Assembly (NCBI GenBank): GCA_020027655.1
Contig: JAHKKJ010000143.1
Coordinates: 1-7,854, forward strand
Reading direction: 5' to 3'
Source of the DNA: Deltaproteobacteria bacterium
GTDB taxonomy: Bacteria > Desulfobacterota > Binatia > UBA9968
Length of the DNA: 7,854 nucleotides
Both the position numbers and the translations under genes were made by a program. Below the pieces are notes generated by a model. That model worked only from the letters and a program-made list of their open reading frames with translations. It had not been told where the DNA came from and searched no databases. This document shows, one piece after another, positions 1-6,094 of the stretch. Every line of letters starts with the position of its first letter. Within the stretch, counting starts at the first letter, position 1.

Positions 1-938
1 ACCAGTTTCTTGTAGTACTTTGGGAACTCTGGATCTTTAAAGCTCCGGCGCAGCCCCTCTTCGAGAATCTCAACCCTGTCTTTGGGTGTTCCCGGAGGCA
101 AGATGTAAGGGGAGCCGACGCCTCGGAAAGCACGCCAAACCGCAAGAACCCTTTTTTCCCTTTCGGTCCTGGCGAAGCTTTCTACCTCCGGAAGGTGACC
201 GAGGCGGGGATGTTTATCCCCTTTTGGAATCTCCATGATGGCGTGGAAATTCATCAAACTTTTGTCCAGCCAATCCGGGTTACGCCGCAAAACCGATATA
301 GCGTTATTGGCTCGAGCGTCGAGCTCGCGATTGATCAGCGCTACGTCCACTTCGGGCGCAGAGTAACCCACGATGAACTTCGGGTCCTTCATGTCCAAGA
401 AGTACGCAAAAAGCCGCCCCGCGACATACGAAACATGACCGATGTTCTGACCGCCGATCCTGATACCTGGCTTGGCTTTAAGCTTCTCCAAGTTATCTAG
501 CCCGAGTTCCCTTCGTGTGTAGATGACAGCGTGGTTTTCGTGCTCCGCCGTACCCAGATAGATGAACTTGTCGACATCATAGGAGACGCCTTGTTCGCGC
601 ATGATACCCAAGCCCACGATTCCCCCGGTGACCGCGCCTATGGTGAGACCGTCTGGGCGGACCGAATGATAGAGGTGATTCGCTCCTTTGCGACCGCCTC
701 CGCCGTCCATGTACTCAATCACAAACGTTGGATTACCCGGGATATGTTTCCGCAGAAACGGAACCATGGCTTTTACGCGAAAATCTGCGGTTCCTCCGGG
801 AGCGGTGGTCGCGACGATCGTGATGGTCTTGCCTTCATAGAAATTGGCCTGGGAAAACGCGAAGTCGGACGAAAAAATCAGCAGCGCGGCCAGAACCGTA
901 CCGGCTGCAAGCTCTATTCGCAGTCCAGTTAATTTCAT
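1..938 (-). CDS. Tripartite tricarboxylate transporter substrate-binding protein (SBP G), C-terminus cut by window edge
   Basis: Periplasmic SBP of the TctC/Bug family, expected to capture a small organic ligand for a TctAB-type permease; the ligand is unknown. I translated this strand by hand: 312 complete codons run without a stop from ATG at 938 to the window edge. Residues 1-30 form a Sec signal peptide (hydrophobic core about 10-28). The mature part starts NFYEGKTI, followed by the first ligand loop APGGT (46-50), HIPGNP (65-70), the GGGGR-K loop (79-84) and RPDGLTIG (94-101). The late family motif PPGTPKDR (281-288) and KDPEF (301-305) are present. About 40 residues should lie beyond the edge. 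The start is supported by AAGGGAGG at 945-952, six bases upstream. It lies 34 nt after gene F. Its closest relative in the window is E, with which it shares VLRRNPDWL and GRLFAY. The usual G-E-(I/V)-D turn reads R-E-L-D here. Confidence 0.93.
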   Translation of the reverse strand, partial: MKLTGLRIELAAGTVLAALLIFSSDFAFSQANFYEGKTITIVATTAPGGTADFRVKAMVPFLRKHIPGNPTFVIEYMDGGGGRKGANHLYHSVRPDGLTIGAVTGGIVGLGIMREQGVSYDVDKFIYLGTAEHENHAVIYTRRELGLDNLEKLKAKPGIRIGGQNIGHVSYVAGRLFAYFLDMKDPKFIVGYSAPEVDVALINRELDARANNAISVLRRNPDWLDKSLMNFHAIMEIPKGDKHPRLGHLPEVESFARTEREKRVLAVWRAFRGVGSPYILPPGTPKDRVEILEEGLRRSFKDPEFPKYYKKL

Positions 939-972
939 GTCAAACCTCCCTTGCCTCTGACCAACCTGCGGC

Positions 973-2031
973 CTACCGCGGCGGGATGGGTCCTGGGCCG
1001 GCGAACTTTTTATAAAGCTCTACGGTCTCCGCATCCCGCGGCAAGTCGCGAATCGCCTTCTCATTTGCTTCCGGCGTAAGTGGAGTCGGGTCGTCGCCAA
1101 CCAATTTACGGTATTCTTCGAAAAACGCGGGATCTTTGAAACTCTTGCGCAGCGCTTCTTTGATGATTTCTACCCGATCCTTGGGCATGGCTGGAGGAAG
1201 AATGAATGGCGAGCCCGTCAAGCTGAAATTGCGGAACATGTTCACTATCTTTCGTTCCCGCTCGGTTTTGGCGAAGCCGTCAATTTCCGGCAAGGTGTGA
1301 AAGCGCGGATGCTTATTGTCTCTCGGCACGGCAAAGATGACATGGAGATCAACGAGGCCTTTTTCCAGCCACTCCGCCTGGCGATCCAGCAGCCCGCTAT
1401 CGGATACGGCGATGGCATCGATCTCACCGCGCATCAAAGCGACCCTCCGCTCCGGATTCGAAAAGCCGGTGACATCCCTGATTTCTTTGAGCCCGAGAAC
1501 CCAGGCCATGATCCGGCCGACGTTGTAGTTGCTATGGCCGACGGACTGAGCACCCAAGCGCACGCCCGAGGCTTGCAGGAGCTTGTCGAGGGTTGTAAGT
1601 CCGGCCTCGCGACGCGTCAAAAGCACATAGTGAGTCGCGCTGTAAGGCGAGCCGACGAAATGAAGTTTGTCGAGATCGTAGTGAACGCCTGTTTCGCCGA
1701 GCACGGCGCTAACAACCACACCGCTACCGACGCTGCCGATGGTTAGTCCATCGGGACGAGCCGTGTTGAAGATGTGATTGGCCGCCTTGCGGCCGCCGGC
1801 ACCGTCCATGTGCTCATGCACGATTGTGGGATTCCCTGGGATATATTTTTGTAAAAACGGAGCCACCGCACGCGCGCGGAAATCTCCCGATCCCCCGGCG
1901 GAGCGACCATGGATGATGGTGATCGTTTTACCCCGATAAAAGTCGCTCTGTGAATAAAGAAGGTCGGGAAGCAAGACGAGCTGAGTTAACAGCGCTGAGC
2001 ATAGAATCCGCGTCATGATTCTTGTCTTCAT
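973..2031 (-). CDS. Tripartite tricarboxylate transporter substrate-binding protein (SBP F)
   Basis: Complete 352-residue TctC/Bug-type SBP. Residues 1-28 are a Sec signal peptide with a hydrophobic core about 9-26. The mature protein has FYRGKTI (31-37), first ligand loop SAGGSGD (44-50), YIPGNP (63-68), loop GAGGRK (77-82), RPDGLTIG (92-99), GEIDA (202-206) and KDPAF (299-303), and ends in GPGPIPPR. The reading frame is open up to 2145, but that longer version starts inside gene E and adds 38 Arg-rich residues ahead of the signal peptide. The ATG at 2031 is preferred because AAGGAGG lies six bases upstream and the protein then begins MKTRIMTR plus a hydrophobic core. It starts 16 nt after the E stop, so the two are almost certainly co-transcribed. 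It is closer to D than to its neighbours E and G. The usual PPGTPKDR reads PPAMPKDR. Ligand unknown. Confidence 0.95.
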   Translation of the reverse strand: MKTRIMTRILCSALLTQLVLLPDLLYSQSDFYRGKTITIIHGRSAGGSGDFRARAVAPFLQKYIPGNPTIVHEHMDGAGGRKAANHIFNTARPDGLTIGSVGSGVVVSAVLGETGVHYDLDKLHFVGSPYSATHYVLLTRREAGLTTLDKLLQASGVRLGAQSVGHSNYNVGRIMAWVLGLKEIRDVTGFSNPERRVALMRGEIDAIAVSDSGLLDRQAEWLEKGLVDLHVIFAVPRDNKHPRFHTLPEIDGFAKTERERKIVNMFRNFSLTGSPFILPPAMPKDRVEIIKEALRKSFKDPAFFEEYRKLVGDDPTPLTPEANEKAIRDLPRDAETVELYKKFAGPGPIPPR

Positions 2032-2037
2032 AGCGAG

Positions 2038-2044
2038 CCTCCTT
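2038..2044 (-). promoter_or_regulatory. Ribosome binding site that fixes the start of SBP F
   Basis: Minus-strand AAGGAGG, separated by six bases from the ATG at 2031. It sits in the 16-nt gap between the E stop (2048-2050) and F, and rules out the longer frame-open start at 2145, which would lie inside E. Confidence 0.85.
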
Positions 2045-2047
2045 GTC

Positions 2048-3121
2048 TTATCGCGGCGGCAGCGGCCCTGAACCCGCAATCTGTTTGAAGATTGCGGCGA
2101 TCTCCGGATCGCGGGGAATCTCTCTGATGGTTTTCTCATGCGCATCAGGCATGAGGGGTGTGGGTTCGTCGGCGGTGAGCTTTTTGTATTCCTTGTGAAA
2201 TTCCGGATCCTTATAGGTCTTGCGAAATGCTTCCTGGATGATATCCAGACGATCCTTCGGCGTGCCCGGAGGAAGGACGAAAGGCTGGCCGGCGACCCTG
2301 AAGGCGCGCTGCATCGTCATAATCTTGCGATCCTTTTCAGATTTGGCAAAACTCTCGAGCTCCGGCAAATTAGGGAAAGAGGGATGCTTTTCCGCTTTGG
2401 GGACCTCGATGATGGCGTGAAAGTCCACTACGGGTTTTTCGAGCCAATCGGGGTTTCGTCGGAGGACCGTGTCGGCGCTGGTCGCGCGCGCGTCAATCTC
2501 ACCACGGATTAGGACCGGGTCCAGCTCAGCTCCTCCATAACCCGTAACGAACCTCGGCTCTTTTAGACCGATAAGATAGGCGAATAGGCGGCCTTCGATG
2601 TAGGTAGAGAAACCCACGGATTGGCCTCCGATCCTACTTCCGTCGGCCGCTCGGAGTTTTTCTATGTTGCTTAGCCCAGCCTCCTTCCGGCTTACAAAGA
2701 CCGCGTGATGGCTGCTGAAGGGAGAACCCAGATAGAAAAACTTGTCGAGATCGTATGTGACTCCCGGCTCTCCAAGCAGAGCGGAAGAAACCATGCCAAG
2801 CCCAAGGTTACCGATAGTGAGCCCATCAGGGCGCACTGACTTGTAGACGTGATTTGCAGCTTTCCGGCTTCCTCCGCCGGGCACGTACTCGTTAACAATA
2901 GTCGGATTCCCCGGAATATGTTTTTGCAAGAAGGGCAGCATAGCTCTTACCCGCATATCTCCGGTGCCGCCAGGATCGCGGCCTTGAACGATGGTGATAG
3001 TCTTGCCCTGATAAAAGGGAGTCTGTGGCAGAGTCGGCCCCGGGGCAACCAAAAGAAAACCCAGAAGAGCGACCATCAGCACAGCGGCTGAAATCTTAGA
3101 GTGACCTACTTTTGATTCCAT
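2048..3121 (-). CDS. Tripartite tricarboxylate transporter substrate-binding protein (SBP E)
   Basis: Complete 357-residue TctC/Bug-type periplasmic SBP. Residues 1-33 carry a signal peptide with a hydrophobic core at about 11-26. FYQGKTI (36-42) begins the mature domain, followed by the ligand loop DPGGTGD (49-55), HIPGNP (68-73), the PGGGSRK loop (81-87), RPDGLTIG (97-104), GEIDA (207-211), PPGTPKDR (284-291) and KDPEF (304-308). The C-terminus ends GSGPLPPR. The frame is open to 3322, but that adds 67 residues and overlaps the end of gene D. The ATG at 3121 has AAGGAGG six bases upstream and gives a normal signal peptide, so I use it. It follows D after 73 nt and precedes F by 16 nt. It pairs with G rather than with adjacent D or F, sharing the VLRRNPDWLEK-like stretch (219-229) and FHAI.EVPK. 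Ligand unknown. Confidence 0.95.
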   Translation of the reverse strand: MESKVGHSKISAAVLMVALLGFLLVAPGPTLPQTPFYQGKTITIVQGRDPGGTGDMRVRAMLPFLQKHIPGNPTIVNEYVPGGGSRKAANHVYKSVRPDGLTIGNLGLGMVSSALLGEPGVTYDLDKFFYLGSPFSSHHAVFVSRKEAGLSNIEKLRAADGSRIGGQSVGFSTYIEGRLFAYLIGLKEPRFVTGYGGAELDPVLIRGEIDARATSADTVLRRNPDWLEKPVVDFHAIIEVPKAEKHPSFPNLPELESFAKSEKDRKIMTMQRAFRVAGQPFVLPPGTPKDRLDIIQEAFRKTYKDPEFHKEYKKLTADEPTPLMPDAHEKTIREIPRDPEIAAIFKQIAGSGPLPPR

Positions 3122-3127
3122 CGAAGA

Positions 3128-3134
3128 CCTCCTT
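3128..3134 (-). promoter_or_regulatory. Ribosome binding site that fixes the start of SBP E
   Basis: Minus-strand AAGGAGG with a six-base spacer to the ATG at 3121. It supports the short start over the frame-open start at 3322, which would overlap the last 128 bases of gene D and place 67 polar residues before the hydrophobic signal core. Confidence 0.85.
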
Positions 3135-3194
3135 AGCAATTTTTCACACAAATTTTCGAGCGGCATTCTCAACCAAACCATACAAATCTTGACG

Positions 3195-4250
3195 TCATCG
3201 CGGCGGCAAGGGACCTGGGCCGGCGAGTTTGTGGAAAAGTCCAACCGTCTCCGGATCGCGCGGCAATTCTCGAATCGCTCTTTGGTTTTCTTCCGGGAAA
3301 AGCGGTGAAGGATCGTCGCCAACTAATTTTTTGTACTCTTGGGGAAATGCCGGATCTTTAAAGGTCTTGGTGACGGCCTGCGTTAGGATTTCGATCCGCT
3401 CCGCGGGAGTTCCTGGTGGCGCAAAAAACGGCGAACCCGTTAGCCGCAGATTACGAAACATCGCAATCACTTTGCGCTCTCTCTCCGATTTGGCAAAAGC
3501 TTCCAAATCCGGCAGGTGACCATAATCTGGATGTTTTAGCCCCTTGGGAACCGCTATCATCAGGTGCAAGTCAACCTGTTGTTTTTTCACCCACTCGATG
3601 TTGCGCGTGAGATGATCGTCAGCCGTAGCCATCGCATCGATCTCGCCGCTCATTAGCGCCGCGTCGCGCTCAGGAGTCGAGTACCCACTGACAAAGTTGG
3701 GCTCTTTCAGCGGCGCCACCCAGGCGAAGACTCTGCCGATGTTGTAGATGGTGTGTCCCACGGATTGAGCGCCGAGGCGAAGCCCAGAGATTGACCGGAG
3801 TTTTTCCAGATTCGTGGCTCCCGCTTCCCGGCGGGTCAAGAAGATATAATGCGTAGAACTATAGGGCGAGCCGAGAAAGATCAGCTTGTCGAGATTGTAC
3901 TGAACGCCTGTTTCACCGAGCACCGCGCTTGCCACCATACCGCCACCGGTGTTGCCGATGGTCAATCCATCCGGCGCCGCTGATGCGAAAATATAGTTGG
4001 CCGTCTTACGCCCACCGCCCCCGGGCATGAACTCGTGAATTATCGTAGGGTTGCCAGGGATGTATTTTTGCAGAAACGGAACCATCGCTTTTACCCGAAG
4101 GTCTCCGGACCCACCGGCGTTGCGCCCGTGAATGATCCGTATCGTTTTGCCCTGATAAAAGTTGCTCTGGGCAAATGTCAAAGCGGGTATGAAAAAAAGC
4201 AGGGCGACTTGCGCACAGATAAACTTTCGCACCGACTCTATTATTTTCAT
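3195..4250 (-). CDS. Tripartite tricarboxylate transporter substrate-binding protein (SBP D)
   Basis: Complete 351-residue TctC/Bug-type SBP, first of the four-gene run D-E-F-G. Residues 1-28 form a Sec signal peptide (MKIIESVRKF, core 11-27, likely cut near FAQS). The mature domain shows FYQGKTI (31-37), loop NAGGSGD (44-50), YIPGNP (63-68), PGGGGRK (76-82), APDGLTIG (92-99), RLGAQSVGH (158-166), GEIDA (202-206) and KDPAF (298-302), ending in GPGPLPPR. The start at 4250 is backed by AGGAGG (4257-4262) six bases upstream, and this site directly abuts the stop codon of the SBP remnant at 4263. F is its closest relative: both share IIHGR.AGGSGD, SAVLGETGV and GSPYS.THY. Gene E follows 73 nt later. 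Role by family knowledge: high-affinity capture of a carboxylate-like ligand in the periplasm; the actual ligand cannot be read from sequence. Confidence 0.95.
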   Translation of the reverse strand: MKIIESVRKFICAQVALLFFIPALTFAQSNFYQGKTIRIIHGRNAGGSGDLRVKAMVPFLQKYIPGNPTIIHEFMPGGGGRKTANYIFASAAPDGLTIGNTGGGMVASAVLGETGVQYNLDKLIFLGSPYSSTHYIFLTRREAGATNLEKLRSISGLRLGAQSVGHTIYNIGRVFAWVAPLKEPNFVSGYSTPERDAALMSGEIDAMATADDHLTRNIEWVKKQQVDLHLMIAVPKGLKHPDYGHLPDLEAFAKSERERKVIAMFRNLRLTGSPFFAPPGTPAERIEILTQAVTKTFKDPAFPQEYKKLVGDDPSPLFPEENQRAIRELPRDPETVGLFHKLAGPGPLPPR

Positions 4251-4262
4251 TGTAGACCTCCT

Positions 4263-4334
4263 CTAATGACGCGTCGGTAACGGACCCGCGCCTCCCAGCT
4301 CATTGAAGACTTCGATCACTTCGGCATCACGCAT
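4263..4334 (-). pseudogene. C-terminal remnant of a lost substrate-binding protein
   Basis: On the minus strand, between the stress-protein stop and gene D, one frame reads M-R-D-A-E-V-I-E-V-F-N-E-L-G-G-A-G-P-L-P-T-R-H and then TAG. This matches the ends of D (RDPETVGLFHKLAGPGPLPPR), E and F (RDAETVELYKKFAGPGPIPPR) residue for residue in spacing. The stop lies 12 nt before the D start and touches its ribosome binding site, the same tight arrangement as between E and F. The rest of the SBP is absent: within 20 nt upstream the sequence is the end of the stress-protein gene in another frame. Reading this frame back into the stress-protein end gives R-A-I-R, as in D, but with extra residues before R-D, so the exact junction is uncertain. 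I read this as the tail of an SBP removed by deletion or replacement. It is very unlikely to be translated on its own. Confidence 0.8.
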
Positions 4335-4354
4335 AATACAAACTTCGCCACGCC

Positions 4355-4828
4355 TTATTGCTCGTGCGAAGGAATTGCCAGCACAGGACAGGAAGCGCTT
4401 CGAAGAACTTTTTCTGTCACACTGCCCAAGATCATGCGAGGAAGACCGGTGCGACCGTGGGTGGACATTACTATGAGATCAGCTGCTTTATCTTTTGCCC
4501 AGTTTACAATCAAAATATGCGCGTCTCCTATCTCAACAATCTGCTGAACATTCAGATCCGCGTTCACGCTCGCTAAGTGGTACTCGCAAAACTGCCGGAG
4601 CAGCTGCTTTTGGTGTTCCAAGAGCTTGCCTAATAGGTTATCTGCCTCGGCTCCTGGGGAGGTCATTTTCAAACTGGTTGCGTGAGACGTAAACTCGCTG
4701 GTGCTCACCGCGTGGGCCACTATCACTTCAGCCCCCAGAGCCTTGGCCAAATTACAGGCATAGCGGACTCCGTTTGCTGAGAAGGAAGACAAATCAGTCG
4801 GCGTGAGAATTTTCTTTATCAAGTCCAT
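4355..4828 (-). CDS. Universal stress protein, UspA domain family, ATP-binding type
   Basis: Single-domain 157-residue cytoplasmic UspA-family protein, the usual length for the family. It starts with the classical first strand KKILTPTDLS (5-14), whose Asp12 corresponds to the adenine-contacting Asp of ATP-binding members. It ends with the signature S-T-H-G-R-T-G-L-P-R-M-I-L-G-S (122-136), then VTEKVLRSASCPVLAIP. The nucleotide motif G-2x-G-9x-G-(S/T) is present except that its first Gly is Ser122; Gly125, Gly135 and Ser136 are kept, so ATP binding is likely. The ATG at 4828 has AAGGGAGG (4834-4841) five bases upstream. It lies 173 nt after SBP C and is followed at once by an SBP remnant, so it interrupts an SBP array. 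By analogy to TeaD, a Usp protein that regulates the TeaABC ectoine transporter of Halomonas, it might tune uptake; that is inference only. Confidence 0.94.
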   Translation of the reverse strand: MDLIKKILTPTDLSSFSANGVRYACNLAKALGAEVIVAHAVSTSEFTSHATSLKMTSPGAEADNLLGKLLEHQKQLLRQFCEYHLASVNADLNVQQIVEIGDAHILIVNWAKDKAADLIVMSTHGRTGLPRMILGSVTEKVLRSASCPVLAIPSHEQ

Positions 4829-5001
4829 AGAAACCTCCCTTGTCTTTTAACCCTAATCAAAGCAGTGCCGCTTTTGCGATACAGGAGCTACACACATCAG
4901 GCGCATTTTTCCCTGCAATCATTTCAAGAATTCATTTCATGACCGTGGCCGTTGGACAAAGTGTCGCCTCGGGCTGATTTCTGACCTTCCGTAGGTTGAC
5001 G
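4829..5001. other. Longest intergenic gap, upstream of the stress-protein gene
   Basis: This 173-nt gap is by far the longest in the window and would be the natural place for an internal promoter driving the stress-protein gene and D-G. I found no convincing -35/-10 pair, no sigma-54 motif and no hairpin followed by T's ending the A-B-C part. None of its three minus-strand frames resembles an SBP. The only local structure is an 8-bp direct repeat, TCATTTCA at 4919-4926 and 4932-4939 (13-bp period), which could be an operator half-site pair or chance. Confidence 0.4.
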
Positions 5002-6039
5002 CTACTTGAGAATCTCCTTTAGCTTCGCTACGAGCGAAGGCTCCAGATCAAAAATCTCTTTAACGTTTCGCTCCAGCCCTGCGCCGTCATCGGGATTGAG
5101 GTCCAACTTGGCCTTTTTGGCGTCAGCCAAGAACTCTGGGTCCTTCATGGTATCCATGTAAGCCTTGCGCAGGATCTGCACCCGCTCTTTGGGTGTCCCT
5201 GGCGGGAGAAAATAGGGACGGGTCGAAGGCCCGTGGACCCGAACGACAACTTGAAAAAGTTTTCGTGCCTCCTCGGTCTTCAGAAAATCAAATGCGACCG
5301 GGACATTGGGAAGTTCCGGATGCGCTTTGACCGTCCCTTGGAGAACGATAACAACGTCCCCTGAATCCAGCTGCTTGCGCCAAGTTGACTTGAACGACTC
5401 CCAGGCATTACAAACCCCGTCCACTTCCCCGCTGTCGAAGGCCAGCCGAATCGGGCCCGTGCCCTTGTAGCCGCTAACCACCTTGATGGGGAGACCTAAT
5501 GCAACTGCGAGGACTTTGGGAACATCATCGGTGGCGCCCCCTGGGGTCACGCCGCCGAGCTTGACGGGCTTTTTTGAAGCCATCCAATTCTCGAAGCTCG
5601 TAATACCCGTCGCTTTGGACAGCCCGATCAAAAAATGGTCCTGCGCCGGCACACCTATGTACTCAAATTTACGGCTGTCGAACTCGATCGCTGGATTCCG
5701 AAGGAGCTGCTGTAAGAAGAGACCGCCTAGAATATGGCCTATGGTGAGACCATCGGGCTTGGCCGCGTGGTACATATAATTCGCTGCAATCACACTTCCG
5801 GCGCCGGTCATGTTCTCAACGACGATAGTCGGATTACCGGGAATGTGCTTTCCCATCTGGCGGGCGATAACCCGCGAATACAGATCGTAGCCGCCGCCTG
5901 GTGCGAGCCCGACGATAAGACGGATCGTCTTACCCTGATAAAAGGGCTCTTGGGCACCGGCGGAAACTACCCATGGTGTGAAGCCAAACAGCACGCCAAT
6001 TGCTAGCAGCAGAATCATTTTTGTTTTTACTGTAAGCAT
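5002..6039 (-). CDS. Tripartite tricarboxylate transporter substrate-binding protein (SBP C)
   Basis: Complete 345-residue TctC/Bug-type SBP. Residues 1-29 form a Sec signal peptide with a strong hydrophobic core (8-27) and a likely cut at AGA-QE. The mature domain reads FYQGKTI (33-39), the canonical first ligand loop GLAPGGGYD (44-52), HIPGNP (65-70), MTGAGSVIAANY (77-88), AKPDGLTIG (93-101), GEVDG (204-208), PPGTPKER (279-286) and MKDPEF (298-303). The tail is helical and charged (EIFDLEPSLVAKLKEILK) with no PPR ending, unlike D, E and F. Of the SBPs here it keeps the most standard Bug loops. The chosen ATG has a close GGGAG (6043-6047) only three bases upstream; the in-frame Met8 has no binding site at all. 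It follows B after 55 nt and is the last gene before the 173-nt gap. Ligand unknown. Confidence 0.95.
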   Translation of the reverse strand: MLTVKTKMILLLAIGVLFGFTPWVVSAGAQEPFYQGKTIRLIVGLAPGGGYDLYSRVIARQMGKHIPGNPTIVVENMTGAGSVIAANYMYHAAKPDGLTIGHILGGLFLQQLLRNPAIEFDSRKFEYIGVPAQDHFLIGLSKATGITSFENWMASKKPVKLGGVTPGGATDDVPKVLAVALGLPIKVVSGYKGTGPIRLAFDSGEVDGVCNAWESFKSTWRKQLDSGDVVIVLQGTVKAHPELPNVPVAFDFLKTEEARKLFQVVVRVHGPSTRPYFLPPGTPKERVQILRKAYMDTMKDPEFLADAKKAKLDLNPDDGAGLERNVKEIFDLEPSLVAKLKEILK

Positions 6040-6042
6040 ATT

Positions 6043-6051
6043 CTCCCTTTT
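6043..6051 (-). promoter_or_regulatory. Unusually close ribosome binding site of SBP C
   Basis: Minus-strand AAAAGGGAG ends only three bases before the ATG at 6039, whereas D, E, F and G have six-base spacers and B and the stress protein have five. It is the only plausible site for this gene; the next in-frame ATG (6018) has an A-rich upstream without a purine core. Translation may be weaker than for its neighbours. Confidence 0.55.
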
Positions 6052-6094
6052 GCTTCGCGCTCCAGTTCAGTAGGTCCAGAAAGTCTTTGCCCGT

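Noticed and set aside
531..932. Plus-strand open frames opposite the 5' halves of the SBP genes (531-932, 1297-1746, 2849-3091, 4035-4280, 5734-6006, 6905-7090), several sharing a V-L-N-(D/N)-D-like motif
   Set aside because: They are antisense shadows. Their shared motif is the reverse reading of the conserved (Y/H)IPGNP-TIV-E segment, so the similarity is forced by the sense proteins. The sense frames have signal peptides, family motifs and ribosome binding sites.
2032..2145. 38-residue N-terminal extension of SBP F
   Set aside because: It would start within gene E, is Arg-rich and precedes a normal signal peptide; AAGGAGG six bases before 2031 fixes the shorter start.
3122..3194. AT-rich D-E gap as a possible terminator or promoter
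   Set aside because: No stem-loop with a T tract is visible and the only hexamer pair (TTGAGA/GTGTGA) is weak.
3122..3322. 67-residue N-terminal extension of SBP E
   Set aside because: It overlaps gene D, is polar and basic, and would bury the signal peptide; AAGGAGG six bases before 3121 supports the internal ATG.
4829..5001. Sigma-54 or sigma-70 promoter before the stress-protein gene (TTGAAATGATTGCA, TTGTCC)
   Set aside because: The spacing between GG and GC elements is wrong for sigma-54, and no -10 hexamer with 16-18 bp spacing to a good -35 was found.
4829..5001. N-terminal remnant of an SBP upstream of the stress-protein gene, which would show direct insertion into an SBP
   Set aside because: Reading all three minus-strand frames gave no FYQGKTI, IPGNP or signal-peptide-like stretch; only the C-terminal side left a trace.
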